From: Clostridium sp. UBA5530
Lineage (GTDB): Bacteria; Bacillota; Clostridia; Clostridiales; Clostridiaceae
NCBI GenBank assembly: GCA_002423705.1
Contig: DINW01000091.1
Location: forward strand, 7,444-16,918
Direction of reading: 5' to 3'
Length of the DNA stretch: 9,475 nt
The notes below the pieces were generated by a model, which was not told the origin of the DNA, did no database searches, and was given only the letters and a program-made list of their open reading frames with translations. A program made the position numbers and the translations under genes. Positions 5,422 through 9,475 of this stretch are shown here, piece by piece; position 1 is the first letter of the stretch, and each line of letters begins with the position of its first letter.

Positions 5422-7329
5422 CTAATATAACACTCTTTTATCTTCAAGTCTTTTAGTAAGCTTTATTGTATCAAAATGTTCTAAAAGTCCTACTACATAT
5501 TTTCTAGAGGAATTAAAAAGTTCTCTTCCTTCCCCAGGAGTTATGCCTCCATTTTTAGCTATAAAGTCTTTTACCATAACCTTGGCATTATCATAATGCT
5601 GTCCTAAGAATATCATTTCTTCTCCAATCTTCACTAATTCTCCGCTATCTAGTAAAGATTCTAGCACCATCCTAAAGTCCTTTTTATTCTTTTCCTTAGA
5701 AGCTAAATCTTCATACTTAGGAGGATTATATCCGCCCTCAGTATAGGCTTTTAATATGATGTCTTTCATAACCCTTTGATCCTTGCTATACTCAATATTA
5801 AAATCATATAAGCTTACATGATTATTTACCTGCTTTATGGACTTCCTATCCTCTAAAAGCTTTAATATTTCATCATAGTTTTTTTGCTTTAACTCCTTAG
5901 AAAAAATCTTGTTCTTTATTTCTTCCTTAGACATTCCACTTTTTAAAGGGTTACCTTTATGGAATTTTTCTAGGGCGCTTTCTATTTCTTCTCTTTTCTT
6001 TTTGAAAAAGTTTTTGTGAATATAAACAGGTTTATCTAGAGAGTTTAGCTCTATAATTGCCCCTTGTTCCTTTAAAATTCTAAGGTTTTCTTCTATACTC
6101 TCTTCATTTTTACCTATGGACTTTAATATATCAAAGGCTGTTGGATAGCTTTGTGATAAGGTTTCTACAGTTCTTTCTATAATGCTTTCTGCCTTTCCGC
6201 CTTCCTTTATCTTAAGGTCCTCAATATAGTTTTTATCAAATCTTTTGGCTTTTTTTGCTACAGGATTTATGATAATCCCACCAGCTATGGTATCCATAGG
6301 AGAATAAGTTCTAAGCACATATCTATCATTTCTTTGTGCTGTTAGAGGTTCCTCTAATCTAAGCTGAACATAAGCTTCTTCTCCTGGCTTGATTTCCTCT
6401 TTGTCTAATATAACCACTCTACATAAAATCTCTGAGGTACCGTGGTACAGCCTTAATCTTTGACGATTTTCAATGTTTTTTTCTGCAGTCTTTATATGAT
6501 AAATTTTGCAGTCTACAATCATAGAGGACTCCATCATATGAGGTAAAGATACTACATTTCCCCTTGATACATCCTCTTTTTTTATCCCTGCTATATTCAA
6601 TGCACATCTTTGGCCAGCTTCTGCCATGTCCACATCTTCATCATGAACTTGAATATTTCTTATCTTTCCCTCTGTTAAAGATGGATATATGGCAACGGTA
6701 TCTCCTTCTTTAATCCTTCCACTGATCACAGTGCCTGTAACCACCGTTCCAAATCCACTTATGGAGAACACTCTATCTACAGGAAGCCTAAAATGACCTT
6801 CTGTATCCTTTGCTTCTACCTCTTCAGTAGCTTTATCTAGTTCTCTTATAAGGTCATCTACACCTTTTCCAGTCTTTGAAGATACGGGAATTATTGGGCA
6901 TCCTTCTAAAAAGGTTCCTTGAAACCTTTCCTTTACATCCTCTTCTACCATATGGAGCCATTCTTCATCTACTAAATCGCTTTTGGTTAAGGCTATCAAT
7001 CCTCTTTTTACATTTAGAAGCTGAAGTATTTCAAAATGCTCCTCAGTTTGAGGCATTCTCCCCTCATCTGCTGCTATAACTAGAACTACCACATCTATGC
7101 TAGATATGCCAGCTAGCATATTCTTTATAAACTTTTCATGACCTGGCACATCGATGATTCCGGCTCTTTTTCCTGAAGGCAAATCAAAGAAAGTAAATCC
7201 TAGGTTTATGGATATACCTCTTTCCTTTTCTTCCCTGGTGGTATCAGTTTCTCTTCCTGTAAGAGCCTTAATTAAAGTGGTCTTTCCATGATCAATATGT
7301 CCTGCTGTACCTACAATTATATGTTTCAT
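5422..7329 (-). CDS. selB: Selenocysteine-specific translation elongation factor SelB
   Basis: GTPase that carries Sec-tRNA(Sec) to the ribosome and binds the SECIS hairpin in selenoprotein mRNAs, so that UGA is read as selenocysteine. The start is the ATG at 7329 (635 residues, normal for bacterial SelB): it follows GGGAGAGAGA and gives the expected N-terminus MKHIIVGTAGHIDHGKTTL. The frame upstream to 7359 would overlap selA and add ten atypical residues. The GTPase domain (about 1-170) shows G1 GHIDHGKT (10-17), the G2 region ERGISI (36-41), G3 DVPGHE (60-65) and G4 TKSD (115-118). EF-Tu-like beta-barrels follow (about 175-345, including FSISGFGTVVTGTV and RYVLRTYSP). The rest is the Lys/Glu-rich C-terminal array of winged-helix domains that binds SECIS RNA. 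The start lies 1 nt after the selA stop, which points to translational coupling. Complete, no defects seen. Confidence 0.97.
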   Translation of the reverse strand: MKHIIVGTAGHIDHGKTTLIKALTGRETDTTREEKERGISINLGFTFFDLPSGKRAGIIDVPGHEKFIKNMLAGISSIDVVVLVIAADEGRMPQTEEHFEILQLLNVKRGLIALTKSDLVDEEWLHMVEEDVKERFQGTFLEGCPIIPVSSKTGKGVDDLIRELDKATEEVEAKDTEGHFRLPVDRVFSISGFGTVVTGTVISGRIKEGDTVAIYPSLTEGKIRNIQVHDEDVDMAEAGQRCALNIAGIKKEDVSRGNVVSLPHMMESSMIVDCKIYHIKTAEKNIENRQRLRLYHGTSEILCRVVILDKEEIKPGEEAYVQLRLEEPLTAQRNDRYVLRTYSPMDTIAGGIIINPVAKKAKRFDKNYIEDLKIKEGGKAESIIERTVETLSQSYPTAFDILKSIGKNEESIEENLRILKEQGAIIELNSLDKPVYIHKNFFKKKREEIESALEKFHKGNPLKSGMSKEEIKNKIFSKELKQKNYDEILKLLEDRKSIKQVNNHVSLYDFNIEYSKDQRVMKDIILKAYTEGGYNPPKYEDLASKEKNKKDFRMVLESLLDSGELVKIGEEMIFLGQHYDNAKVMVKDFIAKNGGITPGEGRELFNSSRKYVVGLLEHFDTIKLTKRLEDKRVLY

Positions 7330-7330
7330 A

Positions 7331-8719
7331 CTATCTCTCTCCCATAGTTTTAAATGCATTAACTACTATATCGTAATCTCCTTTAAGCAGTGTTCTAAGG
7401 TCTATTATAACTTCTCCATTGTATACTCTAACTATTATTGGAGTTTCATAGTTTCTTAAATAATTCTCGATTTCCTTGTCGCTAAATCTCTGACTTTTAA
7501 CTTTTAGAACATAGCTTTCCATAGTTTCAGTTGGCATAGAACCGCCTCCCACCATGGATAAATCTTCACCTAAGGTAAAAGTAAAGTCCTTTGTAGCTCC
7601 TTGAAGTCTTCTTTTCAATCTTTGAGCATCCTTTTTTAAGTCCTCTTTAGACTTTAACATCATATTTAAAGTTGGAATTTTCTTTATAGCTTCTTTTTCA
7701 TCTAGATAGCATCTTAAAGTAGCCTCCAAAGCAGCTAAAGTCATCTTATCTACCCTTAGAGCTCTTGTAAGCTGGTTCTTCTTTATCTTTTCTATATATT
7801 CCTTTTTCCCTACTATAACACCAGCCTGTGGTCCTCCCAGCATCTTATCACCACTAAAGGTAACCACATCTGTTCCCTTTTTAACGCTTTCTTGTACTGT
7901 AGGTTCATATATGAAGCCGTACTTGGATAAATCCACTAAAACTCCACTTCCTATATCCTCTACCACAGGTACATTTCTTTTATTACCTAATTCCACCAAG
8001 TCTTCTAAGGGTACCTCTTCAGTAAAGCCTAAGATTTTAAAGTTTGAAGTATGTACCTTTAAAAGTACCCCTGTATTTTCTGTTATGTTATTTTCATAAT
8101 CATAAAGATGAGTTCTATTTGTAGTGCCAACCTCAACTAAATGGGCTTTAGAAAACTTCATTACCTCTGGAACTCTAAAGGATCCTCCTATTTCCACTAG
8201 CTGACCTCTAGAAACTATAGCTTCTTTATCCTCACATAGAGTATTAAGCACAAGCATTACTGCCGCTGCATTGTTGTTTACCACAAGTGCTCCCTCTGCT
8301 CCTGTTACCTTTTTTATAAGGTCCTCTATATGGCTATATCTTGAACCTCTAGCACCCTTATCTAAATCATACTCTAGATTATTGTAGTTTTGAGAAACCA
8401 TGTGGACAGCTTCCACTGCTTCATCACATAAAAGAGAACGTCCCAGATTTGTATGAATAACTATACCTGCCCCATTTATCACCTTTCTTAGGTGAGGCTT
8501 TAGCTTTTTATTCATAGATTTCTTATATATATCTAGTACACCTTCCTCCTGAAAATCCTCTATGGAATCATCTAATATATTAGCTCTTATAGAATCTATA
8601 GCTTCCCTTAAGGATTCAACCACTATTGTCCTTCCATGACTTTCTATATCTTCATTTACATCCTTATGTAAAAGCAATTCATCTATCTTTGGTAATTTTC
8701 TAAGTAAAGCTTTATTCAT
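7331..8719 (-). CDS. selA: L-seryl-tRNA(Sec) selenium transferase SelA
   Basis: PLP-dependent enzyme that converts Ser-tRNA(Sec) into Sec-tRNA(Sec) with selenophosphate as selenium donor; in bacteria it works as a large homodecamer. 462 residues, normal length. The ATG at 8719 has AGGAGG 7-8 nt upstream. The N-terminal helical region (LRKLPKIDELL, 6-16) resembles the tRNA-binding domain. The core shows NGAGIVIHTNLGRS (82-95), GSRYSHIE (125-132), the cofactor-region motif NNNAAAV (148-154), EDIGSGVLVDL (254-264), and the PLP-binding lysine K292 in FSGDKMLGGPQAG (288-300). The C-terminal domain keeps the GGGSMPTE loop (391-398) and ends with VIIDLRTLL. It lies between selD (23 nt upstream) and selB (1 nt downstream) with no room for an internal promoter, so it depends on a promoter to the right of the window. 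The call is certain. Confidence 0.97.
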   Translation of the reverse strand: MNKALLRKLPKIDELLLHKDVNEDIESHGRTIVVESLREAIDSIRANILDDSIEDFQEEGVLDIYKKSMNKKLKPHLRKVINGAGIVIHTNLGRSLLCDEAVEAVHMVSQNYNNLEYDLDKGARGSRYSHIEDLIKKVTGAEGALVVNNNAAAVMLVLNTLCEDKEAIVSRGQLVEIGGSFRVPEVMKFSKAHLVEVGTTNRTHLYDYENNITENTGVLLKVHTSNFKILGFTEEVPLEDLVELGNKRNVPVVEDIGSGVLVDLSKYGFIYEPTVQESVKKGTDVVTFSGDKMLGGPQAGVIVGKKEYIEKIKKNQLTRALRVDKMTLAALEATLRCYLDEKEAIKKIPTLNMMLKSKEDLKKDAQRLKRRLQGATKDFTFTLGEDLSMVGGGSMPTETMESYVLKVKSQRFSDKEIENYLRNYETPIIVRVYNGEVIIDLRTLLKGDYDIVVNAFKTMGER

Positions 8720-8742
8720 CCCTGCCCCTCCTGATACAAAAA

Positions 8743-9475
8743 TTATTCCACAATTATATATTTATCTTTCTTGGCCACAGCTTCTCCTATAATCCAGCTC
8801 TCTACATTGTTTTCCTTTAACTCTTCTAGAAGCTTTTGTCCTTGTTCTTTACTTAAGCTAAGCAACAGACCTCCTGAAGTTTGAGGATCAAAAAGTATAT
8901 CTTCCATCCACTGCTCTACATCTATTAACTCATATTTCCCTTGTAAATAAGCTCTATTATTATAAGCTCCTTCTGGTACAAGTCCCATGGAGGCATATTC
9001 TTTGGCTTCTTCTATATATGGTATAGAATCTTTCCATAGCTTTAAAGTAACTTTAGATCCTTCAGCCATCTCATATCCATGGCCCATTATACCAAAGCCT
9101 GTTATATCGGTGCATGCATTTATATCATACTTAACAGCAATTTCTCCTGAATATTTATTTAAGGTAGCCATGTTTTTCACTGCTTTGTTGTAAGCAGTTT
9201 CTGAAGCTATGCCTCCCTTTATTGCTGTATTTACTATACCTACACCTAGGGGCTTAGTTAAAACTAACACGTCGCCCTCTTTACAGCCATAATTTTTTAA
9301 AACCTTGTCTGGATGAACTATTCCTGTAACGGATAGTCCAAACTTAGGCTCATCATCTTGAACTGTATGACCTCCTACTACCACTGCTCCTGCTTCTAAA
9401 ACCTTGTCTGCTCCTCCCTTTAATATGTCTCCAAGAATTTCAATGTCTAAACAATTAGGGAAGCATACTATATTA
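8743..9475 (-). CDS. selD: Selenide, water dikinase SelD (selenophosphate synthase), 5' end cut by window edge
   Basis: Makes selenophosphate, the selenium donor for SelA, from selenide and ATP. The frame is open through the right edge (first full codon at 9474-9472), giving 243 residues in the window; compared with the usual length of about 345, roughly the first 100 are missing. A GTG at 9384 is internal and not a real start. In window numbering the sequence begins in the N-terminal ATP-binding AIRS domain (GGADKVLEAGAVVVGGHTV, 20-38; metal and nucleotide-binding region GGHTVQDDEP at 34-43) and goes on into the C-terminal AIRS_C domain, with DVLVLTKPLGVG and the conserved DPQTSGG (196-202). 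The catalytic Cys or Sec near residue 17 and the adjacent Lys are outside the window, so whether this SelD is itself a selenoprotein cannot be told. First visible gene of the sel operon. Confidence 0.96.
   Translation of the reverse strand, partial: NIVCFPNCLDIEILGDILKGGADKVLEAGAVVVGGHTVQDDEPKFGLSVTGIVHPDKVLKNYGCKEGDVLVLTKPLGVGIVNTAIKGGIASETAYNKAVKNMATLNKYSGEIAVKYDINACTDITGFGIMGHGYEMAEGSKVTLKLWKDSIPYIEEAKEYASMGLVPEGAYNNRAYLQGKYELIDVEQWMEDILFDPQTSGGLLLSLSKEQGQKLLEELKENNVESWIIGEAVAKKDKYIIVE

Noticed and set aside
7330..7359. Longer selB start at 7359
   Set aside because: It would overlap selA and precede the conserved SelB N-terminus; the ATG at 7329 has a good ribosome site.
9384..9386. GTG as the start of selD
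   Set aside because: It is internal: the same frame carries conserved SelD sequence upstream to the window edge, and the protein would lack part of the ATP-binding domain.
1..9475. CRISPR array, insertion sequence, integrase or rRNA genes
   Set aside because: No regularly spaced repeats, transposase motifs, terminal inverted repeats or rRNA-like sequence were seen.

Overview
The window looks like chromosome from a low-GC, Gram-positive, probably anaerobic Firmicute (Clostridia). The reasons are AT-rich DNA, AGA/ATA-rich codon use, strong AGGAGG-type ribosome binding sites, a selenocysteine (Sec) operon, and SelB, SelA, RlmD and RDD proteins of clostridial character. I cannot name a species. 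All genes but one are on the minus strand, so the text below goes right to left, in the direction of transcription.

Right part (5378-9475): the selenocysteine operon selD-selA-selB. SelD (only its C-terminal two thirds are in the window) makes selenophosphate. SelA uses it to turn Ser-tRNA(Sec) into Sec-tRNA(Sec), and SelB is the elongation factor that delivers that tRNA to recoded UGA codons. The genes are tightly packed (23 nt, then 1 nt) and end in a hairpin terminator just after selB. tRNA-Sec (selC) is not in the window, and no internal UGA-containing selenoprotein gene was seen.

Middle (3290-5263): a small zinc-ribbon protein of unknown function with its own strong terminator; a TSUP (YfcA-like) membrane transporter, the only plus-strand gene, which probably starts at a TTG; and a divergent intergenic region of about 390 bp with one promoter facing each way. 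Leftward from it runs a two-gene operon, a degenerate RDD-type membrane protein followed by the rRNA methyltransferase gene rlmD. It ends in a near-perfect hairpin whose stem overlaps the rlmD stop codon.

Left part (1-1784): a defence-type cassette that looks more AT-rich than the rest. It has its own extended -10 promoter, a nuclease with a PD-(D/E)XK-like core and a DUF5655 tail, and 45 nt later the start of a McrB-type AAA+ GTPase with an N-terminal DUF3578 (MrcB_N) domain. The window ends 16 codons after its Walker A motif. This type IV restriction-like pair is the most interesting part of the window. The remainder of mcrB and any mcrC partner lie beyond position 1.
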